A stretch of DNA of 57,465 nt from a virus: IMG/VR virus record IMGVR_UViG_3300013132_000059, positions 1 through 57,465 of that record; one strand, written 5' to 3'. Position 1 is the first letter of the stretch. The number at the start of each line of letters is the position of its first letter. The notes beneath the pieces were generated by a model. That model was given only the letters and a program-made list of their open reading frames with translations. It did not search any database and was not told the DNA's origin. Positions 1 to 8,864 of the stretch are shown in pieces. Both the position numbers and the translations under genes were made by a program.

Positions 1-1330
1 CAGATAAATTTGGAAAGGTGGTGTAAAAATTTTTATTTCGTCGTTGATCATATTGTAAGTAAAATGATTTAAAATCCTTTTCTGCTTTGATTTTATCAAA
101 ATTCTCACCGTGAGGAATTTCAATTATGTTTAGATAATCAATCAATCTTTCAATATGATTCTTTTCAAATTCGCTTAACATGTTCTTTTCTTCAAAGCCT
201 TGACTCCACTCTATAAGTTTTTGTTTATAGTTTTCCTTAATTTTATTTGGTAATACTATTGGTCCTTGAAAACTAGGAAATCTCATAATGTTTAAACTAA
301 AAGATATGGATTGAACACCATATTGTTTTTTCCACGCTATTATCTGGCTTAAAAAGTCTGTCAAACTGTCTAAACATAAAGCATTAATTGTACACATAAC
401 ATTCAAACTTCGTAATTTTTTAGATTCTAACAAAAAACACATGTTAGATTTCCAATCCTCCCAATTTAATCCATCTCTTATATATTCAGATTGTTTTCCA
501 AAAGATTCATTACTAGTATACAAAGTTAAAGAAATTCCTTCTGTAGAAGATAACATTTTTTCAAGAACTGATACGTCAAACCCTAGGTTACTGTTTATGG
601 CTAGTCTAGTTTTACTTTGACCTTTATGTTCTTTAAACCATTCAAATAACTTCCAAGTGTGACCACTCATTAAAGGTTCACCACCTGTAATTCTTAATTC
701 AGTTAAAGTTCTATGTAAATCACTTTCCCACCATTTAAAAAATGCTTCAATATATGGATTAGTATCATTATAATCATATAATTGATCTAATTCGTGTATA
801 TGAGTAAAATGCCCACGACCATCTGAAGTTAAATTAATATATGGACCATTTTTTTTAATATCTTTAACCCAAGTTGTACTGAATGCTGGATTGCAATAAC
901 TACAAGCAAATTGACATGTGCGATCAAAAGCAATTTCTAAAGTTCGCAGATCTACATCAGCATCAATTGGGGTTTGAGTTGCTATGTATAATTCCTCATC
1001 TGTATACGTCATACTTTTAAAAGGTCTATCACTAATAGCATCCACACCCATATCTTCTATTTTCCAACAATAATCACATCCTGGTGGACGTTCACCTGAT
1101 AACATCATCTTACGGTCTGCTTTTTTTTGTGGAGTATTATGTAATGTTTTATAATTTTCTTTAACACTTTCAACACTAACATAATGTGCTGGTGGATGAT
1201 GACAACTTGTAGTTCTACCGGATCCTAACCAAATTGTAGCATTATACCATTTAGCTCCACAAAAACTGGCGCTTATGGGGTCCAGCACTCTTTTTTTATA
1301 TTCTAAATTAGTTTCGTTATCTTTTTTCAT
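1..1330 (-). CDS. Twitch-type radical SAM protein (3' end outside window)
   Basis: The frame is open from the ATG at 1330 to the window edge: 443 codons, no stop, so the C-terminus is missing. A Cys-x3-Cys-x2-Cys motif (C139, C143, C146) that would bind the radical SAM 4Fe-4S cluster lies in a segment reading RTCQFACSYCNP. It is followed by a GGEP motif near residue 220 (ITGGEPLMSGH), the usual SAM-contact strand. Further cysteines at 24, 43, 85 and 88 (the last two as GCDYCW) precede the core and could hold an auxiliary cluster, as in twitch or SPASM enzymes. The ATG directly abuts the TAA of the upstream gene, so translation is probably coupled. The substrate is unknown; sitting in a glycosyltransferase block, it may modify a sugar or a peptide. 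The class is firm, the reaction is not. Confidence 0.9.
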   Translation of the reverse strand, partial: MKKDNETNLEYKKRVLDPISASFCGAKWYNATIWLGSGRTTSCHHPPAHYVSVESVKENYKTLHNTPQKKADRKMMLSGERPPGCDYCWKIEDMGVDAISDRPFKSMTYTDEELYIATQTPIDADVDLRTLEIAFDRTCQFACSYCNPAFSTTWVKDIKKNGPYINLTSDGRGHFTHIHELDQLYDYNDTNPYIEAFFKWWESDLHRTLTELRITGGEPLMSGHTWKLFEWFKEHKGQSKTRLAINSNLGFDVSVLEKMLSSTEGISLTLYTSNESFGKQSEYIRDGLNWEDWKSNMCFLLESKKLRSLNVMCTINALCLDSLTDFLSQIIAWKKQYGVQSISFSLNIMRFPSFQGPIVLPNKIKENYKQKLIEWSQGFEEKNMLSEFEKNHIERLIDYLNIIEIPHGENFDKIKAEKDFKSFYLQYDQRRNKNFYTTFPNLS

Positions 1331-2245
1331 TTAATCAATTTCTATTTTATCAACTCTATTATGCGGTTTATAAACTTTCTTAAAAAAGTTCGACTGCTCT
1401 TTATTAAATGTAACAATATCTAAATCTAAATTGTTATGCAATTCTTTAGCATAAAAATCTAATTTTTCGTTTACTTTTACTAAATCATAACTTTTTATAT
1501 GTTCATCCCAGTATTCAGTAAGATAATCAAAATCTCTTACATTACGATAGTCCCACTCTGTTAGATTAGTCATATAACAACCTTCTCGTGCACCTAACAT
1601 TGCCCATATACCATTAGATACATCAGCACCAATATTACACCAAATAAGAAGTCTATGAAGATTTTTCCAATGTATACCTTCTTTTACAGTAGTTTTAGTT
1701 AGTTTAACACCACGATCTAGACTCATTTTGACGCCTTCGCGAAATCCAGCACGCCATGCTTGAAAAGGTGTGGCATTGTTATACACATCACTATAACAGT
1801 CGTTCATCTGTATATATTTATTATCCCAACAAAAATCAACTTGACCTATTTTATCTTTTGGATCACTGTTTTCATGTGTACGCATATCCATGACGAATTC
1901 TACAGTCCAACATTTCAATCCGCCGTTACCGTACATTAGGCCATTTATAATATTATACCCACACCAACTGATTACACTATTTTCTAGGGTAGGATATTTT
2001 TCCATATCTATTTCTACATTTAGAAATTCTGGTTTAATAATATTATCACCATCTACTGTAGTAAAACGGGGTGTCTCACTTAACTTAGCACAGGCTTTAT
2101 GTGCTGCATCACTGCCTTTTACTCCATGCACACGTTTAGCCCAAGGTACTTTGGTTAATAGGTCAGCATAATTTTTCTCAGCATTTGGCTCGTCATAACT
2201 GAGATAAATGATATCATAGTCAATAGGTCTAAAAATTTTACTCAT
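1331..2245 (-). CDS. Putative GT-A-type glycosyltransferase
   Basis: A 304-residue protein. The N-terminal half has the pattern of a nucleotide-sugar transferase: an early strand (YDIIYLSYDEP), then FTTVDGDNIIKPEF, whose D65-G-D67 fits the metal/UDP-sugar DxD motif of GT-A enzymes. The second half carries a conserved-looking PFQAWRAGFREGVK segment that I cannot assign to a named family. The start ATG overlaps the stop of the upstream gene as ATGA (2242-2245), and its own stop abuts the radical SAM start. It is one of several sugar-transfer genes at the distal end of the fibre operon. Target (host surface glycan, phage fibre or DNA) is not shown by the sequence. Confidence 0.6.
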   Translation of the reverse strand: MSKIFRPIDYDIIYLSYDEPNAEKNYADLLTKVPWAKRVHGVKGSDAAHKACAKLSETPRFTTVDGDNIIKPEFLNVEIDMEKYPTLENSVISWCGYNIINGLMYGNGGLKCWTVEFVMDMRTHENSDPKDKIGQVDFCWDNKYIQMNDCYSDVYNNATPFQAWRAGFREGVKMSLDRGVKLTKTTVKEGIHWKNLHRLLIWCNIGADVSNGIWAMLGAREGCYMTNLTEWDYRNVRDFDYLTEYWDEHIKSYDLVKVNEKLDFYAKELHNNLDLDIVTFNKEQSNFFKKVYKPHNRVDKIEID

Positions 2246-2910
2246 AGTTTTGTTTTAATATATTGGTATTTTGAAAATAATTTACGTGAATAGATACTTA
2301 TTTTAGTTTCATTATAATCTAAATCATCAAAAGGTAAAATATAATGAAAATTAGTGATTAATTCTTTAAGAGGGATTCTCATAATTTTTAATAAAATATT
2401 AGGATCATTAAATGCAGTTACATATAATTCATGAACATTATCAAAATAAAGTTTTCTTTTTCCTAACTTGTAGGCAAGATCATTATTAATATAAAATTTC
2501 CAACATGTATCTGTATAGTCTTGTATTACTGTTATATCATTAGTTGGATCGTAAACTAAAGGAATACTAGTATCTATTTTAAAAGGATATTGATAAATGA
2601 CTTCATGTATAGATTGTAATACATCCTCCTCCTCATCTATATGAATTAATACAAATTCTTTTTCATTTGGGCTGAATACGACCTTATATTCGTGCATCGG
2701 ATGTTTACCGTCTATAATACTATTAATTTCATCGACACTAAGGCTTATATAAGGCAGATCTAACTCATTATTTTGATTTGATATAGCCTTAATACTGCCA
2801 TCAGTATCGTAAAAGATATATTGATCTAATACAGGATTAGATATTTTATTTTGATATTCAGTTAGAACTTTTTCTTCGATATCCCATACTACAGTTAATA
2901 CTTCACTCAT
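2242..2910 (-). CDS. Conserved-looking hypothetical protein, 222 aa
   Basis: I do not recognise a family. The protein is acidic, rich in Ile/Tyr/Asp, with no signal peptide or clear membrane span. A segment FNDPNILLKIMRIPLKELI near residue 185 looks like a helix packing against a preceding beta-rich region. The ATG at 2910 abuts the TAA of the preceding gene without a gap, and its end overlaps the next gene by ATGA, so it is an integral part of the glycosyltransferase operon. A role beside the flanking transferases is inference from position only. Confidence 0.7.
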   Translation of the reverse strand: MSEVLTVVWDIEEKVLTEYQNKISNPVLDQYIFYDTDGSIKAISNQNNELDLPYISLSVDEINSIIDGKHPMHEYKVVFSPNEKEFVLIHIDEEEDVLQSIHEVIYQYPFKIDTSIPLVYDPTNDITVIQDYTDTCWKFYINNDLAYKLGKRKLYFDNVHELYVTAFNDPNILLKIMRIPLKELITNFHYILPFDDLDYNETKISIYSRKLFSKYQYIKTKL

Positions 2911-3747
2911 TTAGTTCAATCCTAAGTCTTTTTCTAATTGGCTGATTATATATTCATTTAAAAAACTGTATTCTGTATAATGAAAAACACCAGTTTGCTG
3001 ATAGTTACCTATTTTTAAATGACAGTCTTCATTAAAATATACACCTACGCTGTCTTGCCAAGATTCTGTTGGATACTCCCAATTTTGTATCATTGACTTC
3101 ATATGGGTAAATGTAATTATAGAATTTTTACTGCTTGTTTCTATTTCACAATCCAAAATTTTGGCTACTAAACTTGATGTGACGTCCATACTTGGAGTTT
3201 TTGGATAGTTATTTTTTACAAATCTACCATAAAATAATTCCCAATTTTTAGTTATATCCTCTATCCATTTAAAATATTCTTTAGCATATTCAGTTTTTTT
3301 AAAATAGCATAAACCAAAATAATAATTAGGTAAATCATTAGAGTCAAATGCTTTTCTATAATATCTACCTGTTGCAATTTTTCCTCTATAATCCTTAACT
3401 TCACTAGTAAAATAAGCATCATATTTTTTTAAATAATCCCACCAGTGGGTTAAGTCAGAAAGCACAATCATATCAGAATCTAGAATAATAGTTTCATCGT
3501 ATGGGCTACAATGATATAACTTCCAACGATCTTCAACCTTCAATATTGTTTGAGCATTATTTTTCCAAGGAATATCTATAATATTATCAAAAATTAAATT
3601 ATATTTTTTTGGTAAATCATTATCTGTTACTAAACTAATATTTGCATTAGGCATTTGTTTTTTAATACTCAATGCCAATACATATGCACATTTTGTATAC
3701 TTTTTTAACTTAGCATCAGTTGCATATATTAAAAAACCTTTAGACAT
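2911..3747 (-). CDS. Glycosyltransferase, GT8-like GT-A fold
   Basis: A 278-residue protein from the ATG at 3747. The frame also opens at a TTG two codons earlier (3753), but only the ATG has a good ribosome site (AAGGA, about 8 bases upstream). The N-terminus (KGFLIYATDAKLKKYTKCAYVLALS) and SLVTDND are typical first strands of GT-A enzymes; DETIILDSDMIV supplies the DxD motif at D90-x-D92. It is paralogous to the first 65 and last 200 residues of the adjacent 638-residue gene, which has the same order of motifs with a large insertion between them. The start overlaps the end of that gene by 8 bases. Donor and acceptor are unknown. Confidence 0.75.
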   Translation of the reverse strand: MSKGFLIYATDAKLKKYTKCAYVLALSIKKQMPNANISLVTDNDLPKKYNLIFDNIIDIPWKNNAQTILKVEDRWKLYHCSPYDETIILDSDMIVLSDLTHWWDYLKKYDAYFTSEVKDYRGKIATGRYYRKAFDSNDLPNYYFGLCYFKKTEYAKEYFKWIEDITKNWELFYGRFVKNNYPKTPSMDVTSSLVAKILDCEIETSSKNSIITFTHMKSMIQNWEYPTESWQDSVGVYFNEDCHLKIGNYQQTGVFHYTEYSFLNEYIISQLEKDLGLN

Positions 3748-5656
3748 ACTCAACTTCCTTAAAAATTCTAGATAAACTAAACTTATTCATAACATGAATA
3801 TTTAAATTTTTAGTTTTTAATAAAGTATATTCTCCATTATATTTTTCTTTTTCAATTAGAAATTTCATTGAAGCATCTTTATATTCAATAAGTATGTCTC
3901 GATCAGTAACATAATACAATTTACTAGGTAAAGGATGTGCCCAATTACCTTCCTGATAACCATTCATAACATGAATTGCTATACTAAAAGCAAAGTCATT
4001 CCTATATATACTATTTTGAATTTGGTAGACATATCTATAATAATCCCAATTATCTTGAATATGACCTAAATAATTGAAAAATATTTCTGTATTTTTATTT
4101 TTTCTAAAAAAGAACACTGTGGCCCAATAAAAATCAATGCTTTTATCACTAAGAGTATGTACTCTTGGATCGTAACGATAACCTGATAAATCCAAAGCCT
4201 CTTTGAAAATTAAAAAATCATGAGATTGATTCCAACAATAGTTTAATGTATTATTGTTAATAAAATAATCGCAATCAATAACTAAAGTTTCATCAAAAGG
4301 ACTAAGTTCAAAACTTTTTATTCTAATATCATTCTTAAATTTTAAACGCTTATTAGATAGCGTACCATCAAAATATCTTCTGTATTGATTACTTGGATTG
4401 TAGACAACATGTCTTTCTTTTGTATCTTCCCAAATATCATCCCTAATTTTATCATCATTCAGAGTAGAATCATAATTAACTTTACTCATCCATAAAACAC
4501 GATCGTGCAGTACAATATTACCTATGCTAAATTTTACTAAATTAAGTAAGTCTTTAACATCATTAAGGACAATATCATATTTGTCTATACTAAATTCATC
4601 TTGTTCTTTATAATCAGTATGACATATATAAAGTGTGTTGTCATACCATACATGTTGACCTTTTAAATAAGGTAAATTTGGGTACCATTTGTCTATATCA
4701 ATACCTTCATACACTCTTTCTAAATCTTCCATATTATACCAAACTGATACTAGTTCATTATCTAACCCAATACTAGTATTGGCTTGCCAAATAGTTCTAT
4801 TATGTATTATTAGATCGCCTTTATTATACTTTTCTATTTGTTCTAATTCATAAACATTTTCAACTAATACAATATATTTGTTTTTGCTAAAAGTATCTTG
4901 TTCAGTATATCCAAGTTCACAACGATATAGAGTATTTTCGTACCATACATGTTGTCCTTTAAGGTAAGGTAAATTTGGATACCATTTGTCTATATCGATG
5001 CCTACATACACTGGATCAAAATTTTCAGATACAAAATGTAAAACTTCTTCTTCATTTTTATTCTTATTTGCTTGCCATAATGTTCTATTGTAAAGAATTA
5101 TATCTCCTGAAATATAAGATGGCTCATCATCATAATCTAATACTTTTTCTATTAGTACGTCGTATTTGTCTATACTAAATTCATCTTGTTCTTCATAATC
5201 AGTATGGCACTTGTATAGTATGTTTTCATACCAAACATGTTGACCAGCAAGATAAGGTAAATTTGGGTACCATTTGTCTATATCAATGCCTACATACACT
5301 GGATCAAACTTAGACTTATCAAATACTTTTTTATAAATTTTATTAATAATATTTACGGTTTCATGACCATCTTTTATTTTGCGCCATATAGTTCCATTGT
5401 GAAATGCTAAACTTCCCACACCATAATGTTTGTTGCTTTGCCAATTTTCAACAGTACTTTCATGAACGATTTTTATGACCATATCAAAAACTTTTTTGTA
5501 ATCTGGAAATTTATGATATAGCCAATCAGCACTATCTGTTATAATAGCCACTGGTAAGTTAAGATGATTTTTAGCACGTAGGGCAGCATGATATGCTATT
5601 TCAACATAATCAATTTGTTCATTGTTCAAAGCATAAATTAGAATGCCTTGTTTCAT
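3740..5656 (-). CDS. Glycosyltransferase interrupted by tandem carbohydrate-binding-like modules
   Basis: 638 residues. Residues 1-65 (KQGILIYALNNEQIDYVEIAYHAALRA) match the start of the neighbouring 278-residue transferase. Its DxD counterpart, SPFDETLVIDCDYF (D461-x-D463), appears only after about 390 residues. Between them lies a half-unit (78-100) and three near-identical units of 96-101 residues starting at 117, 213 and 314, each with IDIDKWYPNLPYLxGQHVWY followed by a second W/Y-rich half. The pattern W..Y..G..V.Y...Y resembles CBM5/12 chitin-binding-type folds. The C-terminal part (FYWATVFFFRKNKN, IQDNWDYYRYVYQIQN) continues the transferase. The modules may hold a polysaccharide acceptor; this is inference. 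Confidence 0.75.
   Translation of the reverse strand: MKQGILIYALNNEQIDYVEIAYHAALRAKNHLNLPVAIITDSADWLYHKFPDYKKVFDMVIKIVHESTVENWQSNKHYGVGSLAFHNGTIWRKIKDGHETVNIINKIYKKVFDKSKFDPVYVGIDIDKWYPNLPYLAGQHVWYENILYKCHTDYEEQDEFSIDKYDVLIEKVLDYDDEPSYISGDIILYNRTLWQANKNKNEEEVLHFVSENFDPVYVGIDIDKWYPNLPYLKGQHVWYENTLYRCELGYTEQDTFSKNKYIVLVENVYELEQIEKYNKGDLIIHNRTIWQANTSIGLDNELVSVWYNMEDLERVYEGIDIDKWYPNLPYLKGQHVWYDNTLYICHTDYKEQDEFSIDKYDIVLNDVKDLLNLVKFSIGNIVLHDRVLWMSKVNYDSTLNDDKIRDDIWEDTKERHVVYNPSNQYRRYFDGTLSNKRLKFKNDIRIKSFELSPFDETLVIDCDYFINNNTLNYCWNQSHDFLIFKEALDLSGYRYDPRVHTLSDKSIDFYWATVFFFRKNKNTEIFFNYLGHIQDNWDYYRYVYQIQNSIYRNDFAFSIAIHVMNGYQEGNWAHPLPSKLYYVTDRDILIEYKDASMKFLIEKEKYNGEYTLLKTKNLNIHVMNKFSLSRIFKEVEYV
4457..5425 (-). 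repeat. Tandem coding repeats inside the split glycosyltransferase
   Basis: Three near-identical units, roughly 5308-5021, 5020-4718 and 4717-4457, plus a diverged half-unit at 5425-5355. They are visible in DNA as recurring blocks such as ggtaaatttgg[g/a]taccat near 4672, 4969 and 5256. Units differ by synonymous as well as coding changes, so they are not a simple assembly duplication. They code the W/Y-rich modules described for the host gene. Confidence 0.85.
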
Positions 5657-6000
5657 TTAACAAGTGCCTCTACATTTCTATTTTTCTTAAGTAATTGATA
5701 ATCATTATAGTATGAATTCGAAGCAATAAAATACTGATCGATAATATTATCTAAAAATATTTTTAAATTATCTACTCTAATAGGTAGATCATTGTCATCA
5801 ATTACAGTTGTTTCTTGCTCATTGCCAAGATCAATAAGAACTTTAATAAAAGTAATTAAATCCTTAGTAATTTTAAAAGTTCCACCATTGTGGTAATACA
5901 TACAATCAGTATAGTATTTTTCTTTTAAACTTCTTTTTTGATTATTAAGAGTTACCATAAAATTGGCGAACTCTAGTGCTTTTTCAAGGCGCTCGTCCAT
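5653..6000 (-). CDS. Small hypothetical protein, 115 aa
   Basis: Start ATG at 6000 has a GGAG ribosome site about 6 bases upstream. The protein is mostly helical (MDERLEKALEFANFMVTLNNQ), with a central DCMYYHNGGTFKITKDLITFI segment and a C-terminal helix. I recall similar small proteins in marine T4-like phages but cannot name a function. Its stop overlaps the next gene as ATGA (5653-5656), making it the first gene of the glycosyltransferase operon. No membrane span or metal motif is visible. Confidence 0.7.
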   Translation of the reverse strand: MDERLEKALEFANFMVTLNNQKRSLKEKYYTDCMYYHNGGTFKITKDLITFIKVLIDLGNEQETTVIDDNDLPIRVDNLKIFLDNIIDQYFIASNSYYNDYQLLKKNRNVEALVK

Positions 6001-6057
6001 ATAATCTCCTACAGTTTAATTAATTATCTGTATGATTAGGACGAACTTATTTTTTTT

Positions 6058-6996
6058 TTACATTGCTACAGCAGTTATTGTTGGCGCTGCTACTGATACA
6101 TAACTTCCTGTTGCTCTAAAAGATCCCACACTGCTAGTAGTAGTTCCATCAACTGCATCGTCTATAGTTCTTGAACCTGCTGGTTCTAGAGGAGTATCAT
6201 CTCTAAACATAATGTTAATGATCATTTCACCTGGTGTTGCAGTTGTTCTTGCTGTTACATTAAAATCATTGCCAGAATATAGTCCAAAATCAATAACTTC
6301 ATAAATCTTTTGTGCAGTAGTGGTTAATTGATAATACCCACCTACATATGTTGCAGCAGTATATGATGGTGCTGTAGAAGTAGGTGCAGTGGTTGCATTC
6401 GCCCCTATTCTTACACCTTTAGCACCAATAAAATCAAATATTGCTTTCCATCTTCCGCCCTTGGTGACACTACTAGAATTTCCGCTATGGCGTGGTACTA
6501 TCCTTATTTCACCACCAGTATTGAAAAAATATCTAGCAGCCGCAGCACTACCAAAATTTACTGTAACCACGTGTGTTCTATCACCGTTCCAGTTTGAAAT
6601 GGCTGATGTAACAACGTCAAGTAGCCAAGTACTTTGGGCAGTAACCACTGGACTTGTACCTTCTTGTCCTACTCCAAAAATAGTTAAACGTGTATTGGTT
6701 AAGTTAGTGATCTGTGAGTTATAAGTCTGCCAATCACTAGCCAATATTGTTCCACCTACACTAACTGATGGCGCACTACTTGCTGCATTAGTTTGATGAA
6801 AAGATATTTTATCAATATCTGTTTTAAGATTAACCATGTGTTGTGCAGTAATTAAATTTCCTGCACTAACTTGAGCACTTGTTACAGTTTGACCATATCC
6901 TCTGTCACCTGATCCTACTCCTAAAGTATTCTGTACAGAGGATTGTATTCCATTATAATCTGCTGCTAAAATTAATGAATTTTGTGCTATTGTCAT
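6058..6996 (-). CDS. Putative virion structural protein (tail-fibre region)
   Basis: 312 residues from the ATG at 6996, with AAGGAAC 5 bases upstream. The composition is low in Cys and rich in Thr, Ser, Ala and Gly, as in secreted or fibrous virion proteins. The N-terminal third is helical (DYNGIQSSVQNTLG, TAQHMVNLKTDIDKI). The middle holds beta-strand-like segments (THVVTVNFGSAAAARYFFNTGG, RWKAIFDFIGAKG) and ends TAPSYTAATYVGGYYQLTTT. It lies directly after the three paralogous fibre genes, so a part in the fibre or its attachment is likely. I do not know the exact family. A run of T (A on the coding strand) lies just beyond the stop. Confidence 0.6.
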   Translation of the reverse strand: MTIAQNSLILAADYNGIQSSVQNTLGVGSGDRGYGQTVTSAQVSAGNLITAQHMVNLKTDIDKISFHQTNAASSAPSVSVGGTILASDWQTYNSQITNLTNTRLTIFGVGQEGTSPVVTAQSTWLLDVVTSAISNWNGDRTHVVTVNFGSAAAARYFFNTGGEIRIVPRHSGNSSSVTKGGRWKAIFDFIGAKGVRIGANATTAPTSTAPSYTAATYVGGYYQLTTTAQKIYEVIDFGLYSGNDFNVTARTTATPGEMIINIMFRDDTPLEPAGSRTIDDAVDGTTTSSVGSFRATGSYVSVAAPTITAVAM

Positions 6997-7005
6997 AACT
7001 GTTCC

Positions 7006-8835
7006 TTATAACACCACACATTCTACTAAATGAATGCCAATATCTATATTAGTTTCTAATGCTATTGCAAATACATCTAAGCTAGTTTGTCCTTTAATAG
7101 CAGTTCCTTCACTGTGTGCTACTAACTTATCACCTTTATTAATAGGGCATACAACTTTGACTGGTACTCGACCTTTCAAAGCAACTGCTGTACCATTTTC
7201 ACATTTATCATTCATTAAAAATGCAGGATCTTCACTTACAACACCAATAGCCCTTTGTCCAATATTAGAGGAAGTTACCTCTTTTTCCCCACCAACTACT
7301 AATACAGTACCTACTTCATAGTCCTTATCAGCAACAAATTTTTCTGCCAAGTCAGCATATGCTGCTCTTGATGATTGACCTGTAAAGAACTGTGTGGTTA
7401 AAGTATTTGTATTAGGATTATATGTAAGTCCTGTAGCATCAATTTTTAAATCTTGATATCCTGAACTACCACTTGTGAATGTTAAATAATGAGTTGCATC
7501 TACTATATTAGCAGTCAATACGCTGATTCTATCAGCATCACCCGCATTAACTAAACTTGTAATAGGTACCCAATCTAATAATCCTGAACTACTAACGCTC
7601 AAGATTTCATTTACATTGCCAATACTTAAAAAAGATGTACTATTTGGACTTGATTGATATGGTATTGCGTTAGACGTCCCACCGTTTAAATTAGTTGTTC
7701 TTGAAGATAACCCTATAAATTGAGTAGCTGTCAATGCTCCGTTGCTATCTCTTGCTGCAACAGTATTAGCATCTGCTGCTACACTACCTTCTCTATAAGT
7801 TCCATTAACATTTAAATATTCTGCATTAAGGGCAGTTCCCCTTAAAGTTCCATAAAAATCTAATGCATATACACTATTAAATTTTAAATCACTTCGACCT
7901 ATATTGCTTATTAAATTTGACCCAGGTAATATATCATTACCTTGTAACTTCATAGGGGTTTTATCTGTGGCTCCTTGATCTGCTGTAACTCTTGTTAAGA
8001 AATTTATAATACCATCAAGTTTTATAGACCTAAAAGAAACATCACCATTATTATTGATAAATGTTTGTAGTGTATCTTGAGATCCCAATGTAAATCCATT
8101 ATTACTAAAACTTACTGTACCAGTAAATTCAGGGCTATTAGATAAAACAAAATCAGAAGCAGTCTTACCACTAAGTTTTAAACTATTACTGCTAGTGCCC
8201 CAAAATCTGTAATCAGAACTTGTAACACCATAATTAATATCAGAACTTGACGTAATCATTGTGTCTACAAGAGTGATACCCTTTTTAATTACTTTAAACC
8301 CATCAATAATTCCGTCTGGTAATATAAATTCTGCACTGCTTGTAACAAAAATAGTTTTATTATTGACTAAGGCTTTAACAATAGCGTGTACAGTACCATT
8401 TGTATCAGTTATGCTAACACTCTTAAGTTCTGTAGTGCCTGCATTTTCAACAGCCTGTGGACCTACTAAAATAAAACTAGCACCACCCCAAGCATAAAGT
8501 TGGTTAGTTTCTGTATTAAACCAAAAGTCACCAGTAGTCAATCCGCTAGGTTCATTACCACCTACCTCTGCACCACCAGTAGTTCTAAACTTTGTTCCGT
8601 CGTAAAATTTTAATTTTTTATTACCGCTATCGTACCAAATTTGACCTGATATTCTACGGGGTGGCTCACTAGTACTGGCAAAATTTTCCAGTAAATGAAC
8701 CATGTTTTCATTTTGTACCTCGCCATAACCGGCATAATTCCTACCGATTAATTTGATATCTAAGGTATTATCAACGGTACCATCTTCAACTGTAGTAAGA
8801 ATTGTACCATTGTACCTATTAATATTGTATGGCAT
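7006..8835 (-). CDS. Tail fibre-like structural protein, paralogue 1
   Basis: 609 residues. The first 130 residues form a domain shared with the two upstream genes: NGTILT, then a YGE..NEN...LLENFA segment, then a GQIWYD(S)G..KLKFY(D/N)G segment, then GDFWF(N) and QLYAWGG. The body has beta-structured repeats (FSNNGFTLGSQDTL, VNGTYREGSVAADANTVAARDSNGALTATQF). The C-terminal 120 residues (YADLAEKFVADKDYEVGTVLVVGG, GVVSEDPAFLMN, LKGRVPVKV) resemble the intramolecular-chaperone-like or knob ends found on other phage fibre proteins, without a catalytic dyad I can confirm. Start ATG 8835 has AGGGG upstream and a late-promoter-like motif at 8854-8860. Probable host-contact fibre. Confidence 0.7.
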   Translation of the reverse strand: MPYNINRYNGTILTTVEDGTVDNTLDIKLIGRNYAGYGEVQNENMVHLLENFASTSEPPRRISGQIWYDSGNKKLKFYDGTKFRTTGGAEVGGNEPSGLTTGDFWFNTETNQLYAWGGASFILVGPQAVENAGTTELKSVSITDTNGTVHAIVKALVNNKTIFVTSSAEFILPDGIIDGFKVIKKGITLVDTMITSSSDINYGVTSSDYRFWGTSSNSLKLSGKTASDFVLSNSPEFTGTVSFSNNGFTLGSQDTLQTFINNNGDVSFRSIKLDGIINFLTRVTADQGATDKTPMKLQGNDILPGSNLISNIGRSDLKFNSVYALDFYGTLRGTALNAEYLNVNGTYREGSVAADANTVAARDSNGALTATQFIGLSSRTTNLNGGTSNAIPYQSSPNSTSFLSIGNVNEILSVSSSGLLDWVPITSLVNAGDADRISVLTANIVDATHYLTFTSGSSGYQDLKIDATGLTYNPNTNTLTTQFFTGQSSRAAYADLAEKFVADKDYEVGTVLVVGGEKEVTSSNIGQRAIGVVSEDPAFLMNDKCENGTAVALKGRVPVKVVCPINKGDKLVAHSEGTAIKGQTSLDVFAIALETNIDIGIHLVECVVL

Positions 8836-8853
8836 TACTAGACCCCTTTGAAA

Positions 8854-8860
8854 TATTTAT
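8854..8860 (-). promoter_or_regulatory. Late-promoter-like motif ATAAATA
   Basis: Reading the minus strand, gATAAATATTtc ends 18 bases before the ATG at 8835. The T4 late promoter is TATAAATA at -10, recognised by gp55. The same ATAAATATT with the same spacing recurs before 14524, 33968 and 39886. No promoter was tested. Confidence 0.6.
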
Positions 8861-8864
8861 CAAT

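Noticed and set aside
3748-3753. TTG as start of the 278-residue transferase
   Set aside because: The ATG two codons later has the properly spaced AAGGA site.
6001-6057. Terminator between the small 115-aa gene and the upstream structural gene
   Set aside because: There is an A/T run next to the stop, but no stem of useful length precedes it on the transcribed strand.
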